A stretch of 64,000 nt of DNA from Warburgia ugandensis (GCA_035236585.1 CP141128.1:26317618-26381617), one strand, 5' to 3'. Shown: positions 1-12,335, numbered from the stretch's first letter. The notes: generated by a model not told the origin, from the sequence alone. Numbers and translations: made by a program.

Positions 1-2371
1 CTAAGTTAGAGTAAATGAGTATAGTTTTCATTCTTTTGTTTGGGCATTACAACTAAGGTAAGAATAACATTTTTTATTTAAATTAGACATTCCATGTTTG
101 ATTTGATAATTTGAAAGGTGTCACAAGATAACTTCTAAATTTATCAGATGCTTTCATAATTTTAGTAATTAATGACAATACTTAGTAAAGCATCGCCTAT
201 AGTCAATCATTCTTATAAAGACATGGCAATTATTAAACTTTCTAAAATAGCAATCTTAATCCATCTACCTCATATGGTGTTTATCCTCGATTCTCGTGTG
301 TAACTCCTTTAGCTCGATCTAACAATTGGCCAATTTGTTGGTTCCGTAGTCGATCCATTGATGGAAGGCTTTGATCATATCACACTGATTAGGGTATAGG
401 GAAAACAAAGATATGTCAATCTGTAGCTCCAAACATGAAAACACTACAGATCAGAGGGCTGTAGTGCCTGATCTTATAGATCTAGCATTAGATGGTCAAT
501 TGATGGTCCGATCTTAGGAACGAGCTAGATATGTCATTATTATAGGGGCTTGGTAGTGGATCTAGTGTTGGATTGGAACAAATACTTGAATTAGATATGA
601 TCTAGGAGTTTGTTTAACTAATATAAAGTTAGCTCAAGATGAAAAGTTAGATTTGATCACATATCATATCATTTGGAGTGAAATCTACATCCAGATCAAA
701 TTGGGAGCTTACATTGATTATAGATCTAAGCACTAAGTGGTTAGTTAATGATCGGATAATCTCATAAGGGTAGATTAGTCAAGGATCTAATGTTTTAATG
801 ATCGATCTAGGGTTAGATCAAGTGAATGGATTAGATCCACCATATATCTATTTTTTGGTGATTAATCAATGGTTGGATCATGGTGAATGGATTAGATCAG
901 TCACAAATCAATATGTTGGTGAGCGGCTAATGGTTGGATCATATGAGAGTTTAGGAATTGATCACAGATTTGACGATTTGGTCTGATTGAGGGTCTAGTC
1001 AAGATCAAAGGTTGGATCCTCATCCGATCAATGAATGGATAGATGGGTCCAGTTCCTCATGCTATAAGATCTAATGGTTGTCTCGGATCTGTAAAATCAT
1101 TTCTAGATTGGGCAGTGCAAGAGGTCAAAGCTTAAGGGGCATGGTGGAGCTCAATGTGTCAACTCTGCTCATTAAGGCAAGTTGTGAGTGGGTGGAATAG
1201 GCGAGTCACCCTAGCCTAGCTCGCTAGAGGAAGAAGGAAACAGGGGAAATAGGAGGAGATAGTGGCAGGGCTATACTGGCTCGAGTAAGAAGGGGAAAGA
1301 GGAGTGCCAATGGCCCTGCTCGGGCGTGGTTTTGGTGCTACGCCATGTGGGGGAACCCAAGAAGGTTACGAGGAAAAGCAAGGAGAGGAGGAGATGGGTG
1401 GCTAGCTAGGTATCATCGGTGGAGCAAGGAAGAGGGGAGAGACCAAGAGAGCAGGGGAAGGGACTGTCTGGTTGGAGGAGAACAAAGGGAAGAGGGGACT
1501 GAGACTAGCACGGCCTGCCAGTCCAACTATGCAAGTCCCTAGTGGTTCAAGGCAAGGGAGAGAGGAAAGAGGAGAGGAGGGTTTCAGGCATATATGGGCA
1601 TTGTTTTGACACTGTTTGGCCTACATGATTAGACAGTGTCATCGAATGGCATGAGCGGTGTGCACAATAAAGGTGCGTTAAGCTGCTCCAGACAACAGTT
1701 GACCAGTGAGATGGGAAAGGGAATCAATTCCAGGGTCAGGAGTTGTTGGTGAGCTATGCTCCAATGACTACCTTAGGTGCACTAGAGGCAGTAGCTAGCA
1801 GCCAATTTGGGCAATGCTTAAGAGGGGAAGGTGAGGGAGAGGGAGAGAGAAAGGGGGTTTCTGGTGGTAGCTGGATGGGCGACGCCAGCGAGCGTGGTAG
1901 ATAAGTGGACATTGGGGTATTCCCCTTTCTTTGACATTTCCCCTATTTTGTCTTGTTTCCATCGTTTGCCGGTCCATCGGAGGGAAAGCAAGTGATGTGT
2001 GTCGCACTAGCTGCCCACATCTTGCATTCGTACCCTGCATGACGTGTTTGTGGAAACTCACAAATGAAAAACTTTGCGGGGTGCCATTATCAATTTGCAC
2101 CCCTAAATTAGTAAAATTTTGGGAATTTTCCACCCCAATCTCTGGTTCACACAAAATTAGTGTTGTTGGAATTGTCTTGATGCATAGTTTCCATTTATGA
2201 TATTTGCAAATCCAAACTTTGAGTTTTCAAGGGGGTCACTTCCTTGAAATTCAATTTCTAAGATATTCACTTTTTTTTCTTTTTTTTATTCCAATTAAAA
2301 TATGTTATAATTACTAATAAATTGCTCAAAATTTGTGGTTGTTACATTGTGTTTTAAAACCCGAGTCATCA
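1..2371 (+). repeat. Probable 5' LTR and flank of chromovirus element A
   Basis: No gene is visible. The right edge (AACCCGAGTCATCA, ending 2371) resembles the native 3' end of the other Tekay-type LTRs here (AACCCGGGTCGTCACA) and is followed four bases later by a Met-tRNA-like primer site, so an LTR ends here. Its left boundary is not resolved; TGTAACTCC near 299 is only a candidate. The interior is AT-rich with many GATC-containing words between 300 and 1080, a G+A-rich stretch 1180-1580, and a C/T-rich and A-rich tail. The short open frames here (798-986, 1345-1542, 1795-2154, 1931-2200) show no family similarity I recognise. Confidence 0.5.
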
Positions 2372-2375
2372 TAGT

Positions 2376-2389
2376 TGGTATCGGAGTCC
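2376..2389 (+). promoter_or_regulatory. Primer-binding site of element A
   Basis: TGGTATCGGAGTCC differs little from TGGTATCAGAGC, the sequence complementary to the 3' end of initiator Met-tRNA that many plant Ty3/gypsy and copia elements use to prime minus-strand DNA. It lies four bases downstream of an LTR-like CA end, the expected spacing. It fixes the orientation of element A as plus. Confidence 0.75.
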
Positions 2390-3450
2390 AAGTTCACATC
2401 ACTTCAGCCAACTTCTTAATTGAAAGTAATGAATGGCCAATAAAATAAGAAAATTTTGATCCTCATGTGAGTAAGAGAGAAGATACATGGGATTGGTAGG
2501 TTCATAGGGTAAAGATTTAGAATATGAGATTATACCAATTAGTATATCCAACTGATAACTAGGAGATCTATTGACATGGGCGACCTTTGAAGAGTCCATG
2601 TCTAACTTGGATGATGTGCATGATGCTCTAAGGGAATCAAAACTATTTTGCAACCACAATCAAGAAATAATGGAAGAGGATTGGAAGATAGGTAGAGAAC
2701 TATAGCATAAATACAAATAATTTAGTGAGCAAGTTTAATTGATTTCATGTGAGATTATAAGAATTAGATGAAAATGTCGATATCAAAAGATTTTGAAGCT
2801 ACTCTAGATGGAAGTATATGGTTTGTGATATTTATTTGACTTTAGATCACGTGCTTATACCCATAGTATTTATTTTATGTAGTGATTTGAGGTGGAAATG
2901 GGTAAGTCTAATTTGTGGATTAGATTAACTTCTAGTCCTTTTGTTTGTATGAAATTTATTTAGGCATTAGTTGGAGGGTATAATGGTTGGTAGAGAAATT
3001 GATTAAAGTGGATAAAGAGGAGGAATCATATTGCAAGAGAAAGGCATAAAATAGAAATAATTATGCTTAGTTGATACCGAATAGAAAGAATAATGAATAA
3101 TTAGATTTTCAATGGATAACAATAAAGTTATACGTGTTAAGCTAATTTTTTTTAGTGTGAGAATTATTCGTGAAACCAAGGTAACAAAAACACGTGATTA
3201 ATGATTGAAGTGACTCATAGTAACTATGATTATTATATAAACTATTAGTTAAATGAAACTTAATGATGTGGGTGAGATTGTACAAACATATTCTTATGGA
3301 TTCAATTTCTTGGTAGCGCAATATTGTTTCTAAGCTAAAAGTATTTCATATTCTCAAGAAGTTTTGGATGACATTTTAAGAGGATTAATGGGACAATTGT
3401 ATAAGAAAAAAGTTGAAGCAAATTTAGAGAAATCATGGACCTAATGTTGT
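2390..3450 (+). other. Unrecognised leader/gag region of element A
   Basis: About 1.06 kb between the primer site and the first recognisable pol fragment. Gag would be expected here. All frames are short and stopped, and I see no gag core or zinc knuckle. The only longer open stretches (minus strand 2399-2659 and 3335-3517) are on the wrong strand and match nothing I know. The normal chromovirus gag-protease interval is longer, so a deletion is likely as well as decay. Confidence 0.4.
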
Positions 3451-3744
3451 CATGAAATCTAATTATCAGAAATGAAAAATCTTGGAATAACATTTTCCAT
3501 TTTGAGAGTTGAACCAATTTTAATTAATTTTTTTTTAAAAGAGGCTCAAACTAGTGATTCTTAGTTGTTAAGTATTGTGTTAGAGGAAAGGAAGGGGAGT
3601 AAATCATATTTTGAAATTGGAAATGATGATGAGTAGATTGTTTGCTCCAAAAAATCCAAAATTGAAGAAAAGATTGTTACATGAATCACATCATTCTCAA
3701 TATATAGTACATCATGGAAGTACAAAGATATATTAGGATCAAAG
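3450..3744 (+). pseudogene. Misplaced integrase N-terminal fragment (HHCC region) of a chromovirus
   Basis: Read with frameshifts, the plus strand gives the segment that normally lies just before and within the integrase zinc finger: first the 'ILINFFLKEAQTSDS' stretch (compare the usual 'P.LI..I..AQ..D'), then 'KLKKRLLHESHHSQYIVHHG' and 'STKIY.D', matching the usual 'LRRQILEEAHHSRYTVHPGSTKMYRDLK'. The two histidines are present; the two cysteines are not, because the match stops at 3744 and passes straight into reverse transcriptase. Integrase belongs after RNase H, and element A has its own integrase at 54858-56321, so this is an extra, out-of-order copy. It is stopped at least twice and not functional. 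Confidence 0.75.
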
Positions 3745-4271
3745 AAAAGGATATCTTAAAGAAGGCCTTCAAGACCCAGTATAGACACTACAAATTTCTA
3801 CTAATGTCGTTTGATTGACGAACGCTCTAGCCACATCCATAGACATTATGAAAAGGTGTTTAAAATGTTCCTTGAGAAATTCATCATTGTGTTCATGGAC
3901 AGCATCTTAGTCAACTCAGCTAGTAAGGAGGAGCATCAAGAACATTTGTGTGTAGTGTTGGACATGCTCGAAACACACTACTTATTTGCCAAATTCATCA
4001 AATGTCAATTTTGGTTAGAGCAATTCCATTTTCTGGGCCATATTACTTCAAAGAATGGAGTTGCAGTTGACCAAGCAAAGGCAGAGGTGATGGAGAAGGG
4101 GGAGACACCCAAAATGGTGACCTAAATACCGAGCTTTCTAGTGCTAGATACTAATATAGGTTTATTGAGGGATTCTCACACATTGCATTAACATGGACTA
4201 AGTTGATGACGAAATGTGAGATTCCTATGGGACAATGCATGTGAAGCAAGTTGATGTGTTTTAAAAACAAC
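3735..4271 (+). pseudogene. Chromovirus reverse transcriptase fragment (element A)
   Basis: The reverse transcriptase palm and connection of a Ty3/gypsy pol polyprotein, which copies the element RNA into DNA. Recognisable blocks in order: 'DILKKAFKTQYRHYKF' (usual 'DIPKTAFRTRYGHYEF'), 'EKFIIVFMDSILVNS' covering the catalytic box, 'EEHQEHL', 'YLFAKFIKCQFWLEQFHFLG' (usual 'LYAKFSKCEFWL..V.FLGH') and 'RFLWDNACEAS' near the break. The box normally reads FIDD; here it is FMDS, so the second catalytic Asp is lost. The longest open piece is 3811-4125, and the continuation to 4271 needs frameshifts. The frame is cut by insertion B and resumes at 9952. The fingers region is missing upstream. Confidence 0.9.
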
Positions 4272-6860
4272 TGCAAGTTCACAAGTCCACTTAGAATAGA
4301 CACGGCAAGTATAGGTTGATTCACAAAGACTATAATTAATGATTTTTAATTAAAAATCCATTTAACTACTTTAACCTAGCCAAATGATTTTAAATAACTA
4401 AATTAATTACCCAAAATGCTAAAAATCACGTAGATTACTTAAAATTTCTAGAATTTAAATCTAAGCCTAGGAATTAGAAATCCAACATATTAAAAATAAA
4501 TGTTTCTATAATTAAATTATTTAGATTTTTCACTTATACATGTTCATAGAATTCCTATAACTCTAAACCATGGAATATATATCTTTAAGACTCTCTTTTT
4601 ATGATTTTCTTAATATTAAATTCAATCTTAGTTAAAATACTTAAACTATAGCCTTTCTTTTTAGAGCACAAGCTATCAAATATGTTTGTATTTAACTATT
4701 TACTTACCATACTTAGTATGTAACTAGGTTCCTAAAAATCTAATACTAATACTTAAGTATTTGTTTTTAACCTAAAATCACTTAATCTTGAAATACCTAT
4801 TCTAACATCTTATCAGTCCAGTGCTTAGAGAAACTAATTAACAAACAAGCATAAATAAAACTCAATTACACCAATGAATAACAAAGGCATGAATAACATA
4901 AGCACATTTAACAATTAAAAGGAAAATTTTATTTCACTAATGAAATAATTACAAATAATGATTACAACTAACAAGTAAACAAAATAAAAAGGAAACTATG
5001 TGTTAGAATGAAATTACCAAAAGACACCATGTAACTTGAAAGAATTCCTTAGTCAACTTCACTATACTGCAAACTACCACCAAACTTTGCATCACCCAAA
5101 CAATACCCTACTCTTGTTTTGTCACTAAATAAGAGCTTAGGGTGTTTCCCAATAGCCACAACTGTAGGAGAGACTTTACACCCAAAAATACATGTTTTTG
5201 TATGTAATACCAAGAGAGAGAAAAACATTTGGAATGGCTTGTAAATGGAAAGATATTAGAGAGAAAAATGGATGAAATGTAGAATATAGGATATAATTTT
5301 ATAGGCATGAATTTCAGTTTCAAAATATGAAGACAAAAATTTAGAAAAATAAAACAAAATAGAGAAAGATTATGGTGTGATAATGAAAGTGTAATTTGGT
5401 GAATGGAAAAGGGGTTAGAGAATGATTTTTTTTTCATAAAATTTTGTAAAGATGTCCCTAATGTGTTTGGGAGCTTAATACATGTAATTTATAGTGAAAA
5501 TATAAGTATTTAAAAAATTAAAAATCAAATAGTGGAGAAAGGTTAGAAAATTGGTAGAAAAAGATTGAAAATCGGGTAGGAAAGGGACAAATGAATGCAA
5601 GGATTATGGAATGCGTTCTGGGTGGATATTTGGGTGGTTGATATAGGATGATAGGATGATATTAAATTCTAGGGGAATGATCTTAAAGATGAGAGGAATT
5701 GTAACAAAAATGAAATAAAAGTATGAAACATAAGAAGTACATTGGAGGAAAAATAGCAAGCCTTTCTTACCTCTTCTCCTTGGTGTTCCTCCCTTTAGGT
5801 GTTCTTCCCTTGTGTTTGGTCAATTTATGTGGTTCTCTAGGGTTGAGAACTCCTCTTGGTTCTCCCCTCTTTCTTTCTCTATTTTAAGCTATGGAGCAAG
5901 TGAATGGAGAATGGAATGAATAATCCCATATATTTAGATTTTTGGAGTGGAAGCCCTAGGGAATGCATGGTGGAGATCATATGGGTTAAAGGAAGGGTAG
6001 ATGGTGGGAATTTAAGCAAAGAAAAGATGTTAGAAAGAGGGTGGGAGGCTTGGAATGGATTTTTGGTTGTGTTGGAGTTCAGAAATTTGAGATGAGTGCA
6101 AGCCATTGGATTGAAATGAGTGGTGGAGATCTTTCTTACGTAGGGTTTCGATTTGAATTTTCAATAAGGGCTAGGTGGCTAGAGTTTTATATTTATTCTC
6201 TTTATCTCCTCCATTAAATCATACTTGAGCCATAGGATAGAATTTAAAGCTTCTTTCTTCTCATCTGTCAAATTAGCATACCCTAAGGTGGATCACTAGG
6301 ATTCCATAGAGATTTTCTTATCCAACTTGATTTCCCTCCTTTATTTTCTCCTCATCCCACCATTTTTATCTCGAACCAATCACATTCAACACACATTTTA
6401 TCCTTAGGATAATATTTTTTTCTCCTCCTTGAAACATAGTGGGCAGCCCACTAAATATTTCTCCACCAATCATGGGTCAGTCTTCTCTCTCTTGCATGGA
6501 TTCTTCCCATTCATCAATCCTAACTCAAATAGCTTCTGATTGGATGCTTAGGATGGTCTTGGATATAGAATAATCTCATCCACTCTTTCTTAAAATTCCT
6601 AGATGAAAAAATGACCATAGATTGCCCAATTTTTTTCTCTCTCCTCCCTCCTTATTTCTCTCCACCACCTTTGTATGAAAAATGACTGTGGATTTAAGTA
6701 GGATGCACTTTATTTGAAAAGTTCATGGTACAATTGTAGATGGTCCCCATTCTGAATTCTAAAGAGATAAAGTTAGGGTTTTTTAGTCTCTAACGAGCCT
6801 TGGTTTTAGTGTACTTCGCATGCATGCTTCCTTTGACATGTGTGACACTTAAGCTTCACT
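4272..6860 (-). repeat. LTR-like segment of insertion B, probably minus-oriented and Athila/Tat-related
   Basis: A 2.6-kb AT-rich non-coding stretch that interrupts the RT of element A. Its left end (TGCAAGTTCACAAG... then GGCAAGTATAGGTTGATTC) resembles in word order the left end of the element E LTR at 14124 (GTGCAAGTACAGGTTGATCTC). Near the right end TCCCCCAAAGG would be a minus-strand polypurine tract, comparable to CCCCCAACTAGC beside the E LTR. I infer a minus-oriented LTR of a diverged family, perhaps a 3' LTR with little interior left. The right limit is approximate. Open frames 5108-5437 and 5879-6106 look like chance. Confidence 0.4.
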
Positions 6861-7024
6861 TAGAAACTCCCCCAAAGGTGATGGAATGCACACATGCATG
6901 CAAGAAATTTCTATCACCTTTTTTATTTTTTTAATCTTTATAGCCCCTTTTTCACAGATAAAGGTTTAGCAATGTTTTTAGGGTTTCTAATTGTGTAGAA
7001 AATGATACAAATACCCATTTTGTA
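6861..7024. other. Remnant of insertion B left of solo LTR S1
   Basis: Non-coding AT-rich sequence continuing from the LTR-like segment, ending in the 5-bp TSD TTGTA at 7020-7024. The same sequence continues at 9707 after S1. No family identified. Confidence 0.4.
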
Positions 7025-7414
7025 TGTAACACCTAAGCAATTTATGCTATTTTGGACATCCTATAAGAAATGAACTGTGTTGAATGTTTTACCTTATTTA
7101 AAATAATAAACAAAGGAATTTGTGAGGAAACTTGGTACCATTAGATTCTACTCGAAAAATGGAATCTAGTGCCTCAAAGAACGCCGAAAACGGAGTTCGT
7201 ATGAAGAAGTTATGACCGTTTAAAGATTAGGGGTATTTTTGTAAATTAAATAGAAAAACGAAAAAGAACGAAAACGCAGGGGGCCATTTTGATAATGGCA
7301 CCCCCTGTCGTCTTCCACCTCAAGATTTCTCCAGAAACCCTCCTTTCACGATTTTTCCATAAAACACATGGGAAATGGCAGCACCGCCAATGAGGGGCAC
7401 CGCCTTCTTCCCTC

Positions 7415-7422
7415 TATAAAAG
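7415..7422 (+). promoter_or_regulatory. TATA box of solo LTR S1
   Basis: TATAAAAG about 390 bp from the LTR start, followed by a C/T-rich stretch typical of plant transcription starts. Equivalent boxes occur at similar places in S2, F and both H LTRs, which supports it as the ancestral U3 promoter. Confidence 0.7.
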
Positions 7423-9278
7423 CTCCATCTCCCCCCTCTCCAAAACACAAGTTTTCCGGGGATTTTGGGACTGGGGTTTCTGGCAAAAAAATGGAAACTT
7501 GTCTCAACCCAGCTCCCTACATTTTTCAGCAATGGCTAGGCCCAAGTTAGGCCGGCCATTGCCATTTCGCTATGCCCCTCTCTTCTTTCCAGTCTTGGCA
7601 ATGGGGTTTCCCCCTTCTTCAAGTTTTCCGGCTAGCAGGAGGTTTAGAGTGAAGAATAGGCGCACCCATTGGCGATGGGCTCTCCCCAGGCTACCCAGGT
7701 AAGCTGTTTTACCTTCTCTCCATCTTGCTTCCCCATGCCAAGATCCATGCCAGATCTAGTCTTTTCCCAGACGTTTTCCAGTCGGATTCCCTGGCCAAAA
7801 AATGCTCCACGTATGCCTGGGATAGGGTCCTTGGGATGGGTTCCGAGCGTACGACAGTGCATACACTGTCCCAGGTGCGGCCTTCGGGTGCGCGCGCGAC
7901 ATGGGGAACGGGTCCTGGCTCGACTAGGATGCACGAGGTGCCCTGGGAGCTGAGACGCGCTTACACCAAAAGTGCATCCGTGCGATGCCATCCAGGATGC
8001 GCGTCATAGCGCATCGCTTGAGCATGCATGTGTGCATGCAAAACGCGGTCCCTAGCATGGCCTTTGGGAGCGCATGCACGTGAGGTGGTCACGGTTCAAC
8101 CAGGATACACGGGTGTCTTGGGAACTGGGACACACGGACCTAATGAGACTTTAAAGTTAGGATCAGAGGACAATTTATAGAGTTTAACTATTGAATAGTA
8201 GATCCATATCATAGGATCTAGATTGACAATGAATTAGGCAAGGACCATGGACCCTAAAAGGCAGATCTAGCAATCTAATGTCTAAATAGAATGAAATTGA
8301 TAAGGTCTCCTTGTATCCATTCATACCCAGGAGTTTATAAATGAGACGCAGGGACGGGCTAAGTGATAAAGGACGCGACTCCAGGAGACTTTGAGGTAGG
8401 TGCTCTATCGCTACTAGTCTTTTAAAAAGAGCCATGATTGTTTTGAATGCATGTTTTAAGTATAATTTATATGACTTGTTTAGCATGACTTAATCTTATA
8501 AACAAATTCAGCATGCATATGACAAATACATTATGCATAAACATGTGTTTGCAAGCAATTGCATATATTGCATGATTTGTGAGCATTGAGTTCTTGAAAA
8601 ATTGCATGTCCTTAAGGGTTACCAAAAGACGCTGGAGTGCCCAAAAGACGCTGGGTAGGCAGTTGTGAGGGACCCAAAGAGGACAGGTTTTGAAATAGAG
8701 GTTTTTGCTTGTTTGATCGTATATGATTTGGGCTGGTAAGCTCATGGGCGCTATGCCGAGAGGTCTAGGTTGGCCACCCAGCCTCTACCACTATTAGGGG
8801 GAATGGGTACCACGCCCAAAAAGGGCATGTCCCTACGTCGACTGCATGTGGTACAGGGGGCTACCACTGATGTCACAGCACTGGGTCGATGTGTCATATG
8901 CCCTGTGGAGGCTATGAAGCTGTGTCCCTAGGTACCCAGGGACCACACGACGGCGAGGTCGTGGGCATAGTTGGGCCCTATGGTTTGAGGATTTACTTGC
9001 ACTGCATATGGCATGACATGAGGTTGGTCGACCATACCATATATCCATGAGTTGGATTCAGTGGAGCATCTTATGCATATCATTATGTTTATGATATATA
9101 TGATACTTTTGACTTGGATTTTGTGATTTCTTTAAGTCATCAGTATTCCAATTCAACAATGGTTTTTGGTTTTTAATCTCGATATTGAACATGAGTGTCC
9201 AAACATGCACATGTTTTGAAAGAGCATATGATTTTAAATGTAGCATGCATTGTAAAACTAGTAGTGATAGACTCCTAC

Positions 9279-9297
9279 TGAGTATAGTATATACTCA
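9279..9297 (+). other. Conserved LTR hairpin in S1
   Basis: TGAGTATA (9279-9286), loop GTA, TATACTCA (9290-9297): a perfect 8-bp stem about 400 bp from the native 3' end of the LTR. The same position in S2, D, F, H and the LTR at 59343 also folds, with different stem sequences. Role unknown; 3'-end formation or packaging of the element RNA is a guess. Confidence 0.7.
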
Positions 9298-9706
9298 CCC
9301 TATCCTTAACATTTTTTAGGATAGTTCCATTCACGAGTAAAGGACACCTATGTTAGTGCTACGAGCAAGAAAAATCAAAAGGAGACAATTATACATGTAA
9401 GTAAATTATACATGTAAGTAAACACTCTACCCTTTGGACATGTATTTGCATTTAATTACAGTTAGGCTGTGAGCTGTGACTGGATAAACCTGGGAAAACA
9501 TTTATGATTTTTGAAGTTTTTCAAAAAACTACTTTGGCTGTTGTGAAGGCAAATGACACTTGGAGTTTTCAAAATGTGTTTAAAACTACAGATTTTTTGC
9601 TGCATTGCATGGTTTTTATAAAATGTTTTTCAAATCGGGATCCCACCTTAGGAATTTAGATTTTTCATTTAAAAATGCATGAGGAAACCCGGGTCGTCAC
9701 ATTGTA

Positions 9707-9951
9707 TTTTGAGCTTCTAGTCTTCATTAAATTTGGTAGGTAGGGCCATGTTGATGCTCAGACTTTGGATTATCCATCTTTTAAGGTTTGAGATGCCAAA
9801 AATAGCTTTTTTCCAATTATACCCTAATCCTATAAAATGTGAAAATAACCTTAATTAGTGAACTTTATGATAAAATAAAGGCAAGAACTTGCTAAATATA
9901 GAGGTACTCTATGTAATAATTCTATGCATATCACAAGCTTCTAGGAATTGA
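9707..9951. other. Right-hand remnant of insertion B
   Basis: About 245 bp of AT-rich non-coding sequence between the S1 TSD and the point where the RT/RNase H frame of element A resumes. AACTG occurs at both edges of insertion B (left about 4269-4273, right just before 9952) and may be its TSD, but the element ends there do not read TG...CA, so the boundaries are uncertain. Confidence 0.4.
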
Positions 9952-9998
9952 GAAAACTGACAACTATACTAGTACATGCATTACCATCAGGTAGTGGG
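9952..9998 (+). pseudogene. RT-RNase H connection fragment of element A
   Basis: Reads 'LTTILVHALPSGSG', matching the usual 'LTTAPVLTLPSGSGGF' that joins RT to RNase H in chromoviruses. The upstream part ends at 4271 and the downstream part resumes at 12757, after S2. The last five bases (9994-9998, GTGGG) are the S2 target site. Confidence 0.85.
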
Positions 9999-10390
9999 TG
10001 TGACAACCCGGGTTTTCCCATGTATTTTTAAATGCAATATCTAATTCCTAAGGAGGGATGCATCCCTATTTGAAAACCATTTTATAAAAACAATACAATG
10101 TAGCAGAAAATCTTTTGTTTTAAACTCCTTTTGAAAACCCCAAGTGTCATTTTCTTTCACAACAACCAAAGTAGATTTTGAAAATTTCAGAAATCATAAA
10201 TGTCTTCCCAGGTCCATCCAGTCATAGCTCACAGCCCAACTGTAAATAAATACAAATACATGTCCAAAGGGTAGAGTGTTTACTTACATGTATAATTGTC
10301 TCCTTTTGATTTACTTGCTCGTAGCACTAACATTTTCAGAGGCGTCTTCTACTCATGAGTGGAGCTGTCCTGAAAAATGATATATTTGGG

Positions 10391-10409
10391 TGAGTATACA
10401 CTATACTCA
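10391..10409 (-). other. Conserved LTR hairpin in S2
   Basis: TGAGTATA (10391-10398), loop CAC, TATACTCA (10402-10409), 8-bp perfect stem about 390 bp from the native 3' LTR end. Counterpart of 9279-9297. Confidence 0.7.
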
Positions 10410-12327
10410 GTAGGAGTCTATTGCTACTAGTTTTACAATGCATGCTATGTTTTAAAATCATATGTCCTTTAAAACATGTGCATGTTTGATCACTCATGTT
10501 CAATATTGATATTAAAAGCCATTATCAAAATAGAATACTGAGGACTTAAAGAATCACATAATAATCTAAGTCAAAAGTAACATAGATATCATGAAAATAT
10601 ATGATGATATGCATAAGATGCTCAACTGAATCCAACTCATGGATCTATGGTATGGTCGACCATCCTCATGTCATGCCATATGCAATGCACATAAATCCTC
10701 AAAAACATAGGACACACTATGCCTACGATCTCATCGCCATGTAGTCCCCGGGTACCTAGGGACACGCGGTCATAGCCTCCACAGGGCATATGACACTTCG
10801 ACCCAGTGTCGTGACACCAGTGGTAGACCTCTGTACCACATGCAATTGAAGTAAGGACATGCCTTTTTGGCGTGGTACCCTTTCCACCTATAGTGGTAGA
10901 GGCTGGGAGGCCACCCCAAACCTCTTGGCATAGCGCCTACGAGCTTACTAGCCTAAAAGCATCTAAAGATAAAGCCAAAGCTCAATCATCGCAAATTAGG
11001 CAATTTATGCAATCAGTTGCAAAACATGCATGCAATGCATAAAATCTGCTCATGCTAGTCTCGCATTCAAAGTCATAACTCTGCTTAGAAGCCTGACAAC
11101 CTAGAAGCCTTCCAGCCTAGAAGCTTGTCAGCTCTCTCTGGCCCGCCCTCATCAGCCTGCCCTCATCGGCCAAGGTTATACTTATCATGCAAACAAGAAT
11201 CCTTTTTCAAAACATGTCTATGCATGTAACACATGTCTTGGCAATATATGCGCAATGTATTTTTCATATGCATGCTAAGTTCATTTATGAAATCACTTCA
11301 TGCTAAATAGGTCATGTGCATAAGGATGCAACATAAGTTTATATGATATTAGAAAGGCAATCATGACTCAAAACATGCAGTCTCAAAGCATCATGGGTTC
11401 TTTTTAAAAGTCTAGTAGCGATAGAACACCTACCTCGATTGTCGTCAATTAGCTCGTGTCCCTCTTGCAGATGAGTCCTAGAGTACCTTTATGGCTCCTG
11501 TATATCATTTAAACATGAAAAATTGGATTTCTTTTTTTAGTGTTACAACATCATGGAAAAGCCAACTTTTTTCTATGCGGGTCCTGTGCCCACGGTTCTT
11601 GGGACGCGCGCGTGCCCTAGTAGACTAGGACTCGCACCCGTACGTCATGCACGCTAGAAGGCCGTGCTAGGGACTGCGTTCACACGCGCACATGCATGCC
11701 CAAGTGATGCATTATGATGCATGTCCTGGATGGCATCTTTGGCATAGCACGGGGCGTCTCAGATCCCAGGGCACCCCGTGCATCTTGGTCAAGCCAAGAC
11801 TCGTGCCCCACGTCGAGCGCCCGAAGTTCATCCCAGGGACCACGTGTCAGGCACGCATTGTGGGCAGCGTCCCTAGGATGCCTCTGGCTCGATGGGTCGG
11901 TAGACCCATCAAATTTGGGTGGCTTCCGGCGATTTTTGGCCAGGGAAACGCCAGATCCTACATGGATCTGGGCTGGAATGTAGGGAAGGAGGAGGGAAGA
12001 GGAGGAGGGCACCTGGGTGGTGTCTGGCTCGATGGATCGGCAGACCCATCCAAGATGGGTTTCTTCCCAGCTTTCTCCGACATTTTCCAGTCGGAGTGTT
12101 GTTTCCCACGGGCAGTTTCCAGCTGGGAAATGCCCAGACCTAGCCCAAAACCTGGGGGAAAAGAGTGAGGGAAGAGAGGAGAATGACGTGGGGAAGAGAG
12201 GCGTACCTGGAGAGCCCTCCACGTGCCAAAATGAGGCCTTGAACTTGCCTCCAAACCCCTATTGCAAGATCTAGTTTTGGGAGAAATTGGAGAGGAGAAG
12301 CGCAATTTTGAAAGAAGGGGTGGAGGG

Positions 12328-12335
12328 TATTTATA
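12328..12335 (-). promoter_or_regulatory. TATA box of solo LTR S2
   Basis: TATAAATA on the minus strand about 416 bp from the native LTR start, at the place matching the S1 box. Confidence 0.6.

Larger units (their letters stand above)
7025..9701 (+). mobile_element. Solo LTR S1 of a Tekay/Del-type Ty3/gypsy element
   Basis: 2677 bp starting TGTAACACC and ending GGGTCGTCACA, flanked by perfect 5-bp TSDs TTGTA (7020-7024 and 9702-9706). The TG...CA ends plus TSD identify a solo LTR, what remains after the two LTRs of an element recombine. Orientation is plus, judged from element H, whose primer site lies next to the same ...GTCA end. Within it: a conserved U3 block (about 7161-7205), a TATA box (7415-7422), a GC- and CpG-rich stretch about 7400-8100, and a perfect hairpin (9279-9297). 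Open frames in the GC-rich part (7320-8009, both strands) overlap each other and match no protein family. It is inserted in insertion B and is an inverted copy of S2. Confidence 0.92.

Noticed and set aside
2399-2659. 86-aa minus-strand frame as a possible host exon
   Set aside because: It lies between the primer site and pol of element A on the opposite strand, with no splice context or homology I recognise.
7320-8009. Several overlapping open frames of 60-115 aa
   Set aside because: All lie within the U3/R part of solo LTR S1 in competing frames; composition effect.
11680-12222. 180-aa minus-strand and 158-aa plus-strand open frames
   Set aside because: They overlap on both strands inside the GC-rich part of solo LTR S2, where stop codons are rare by composition. 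The homologous part of S1 does not conserve the same protein, and no domain is recognisable.
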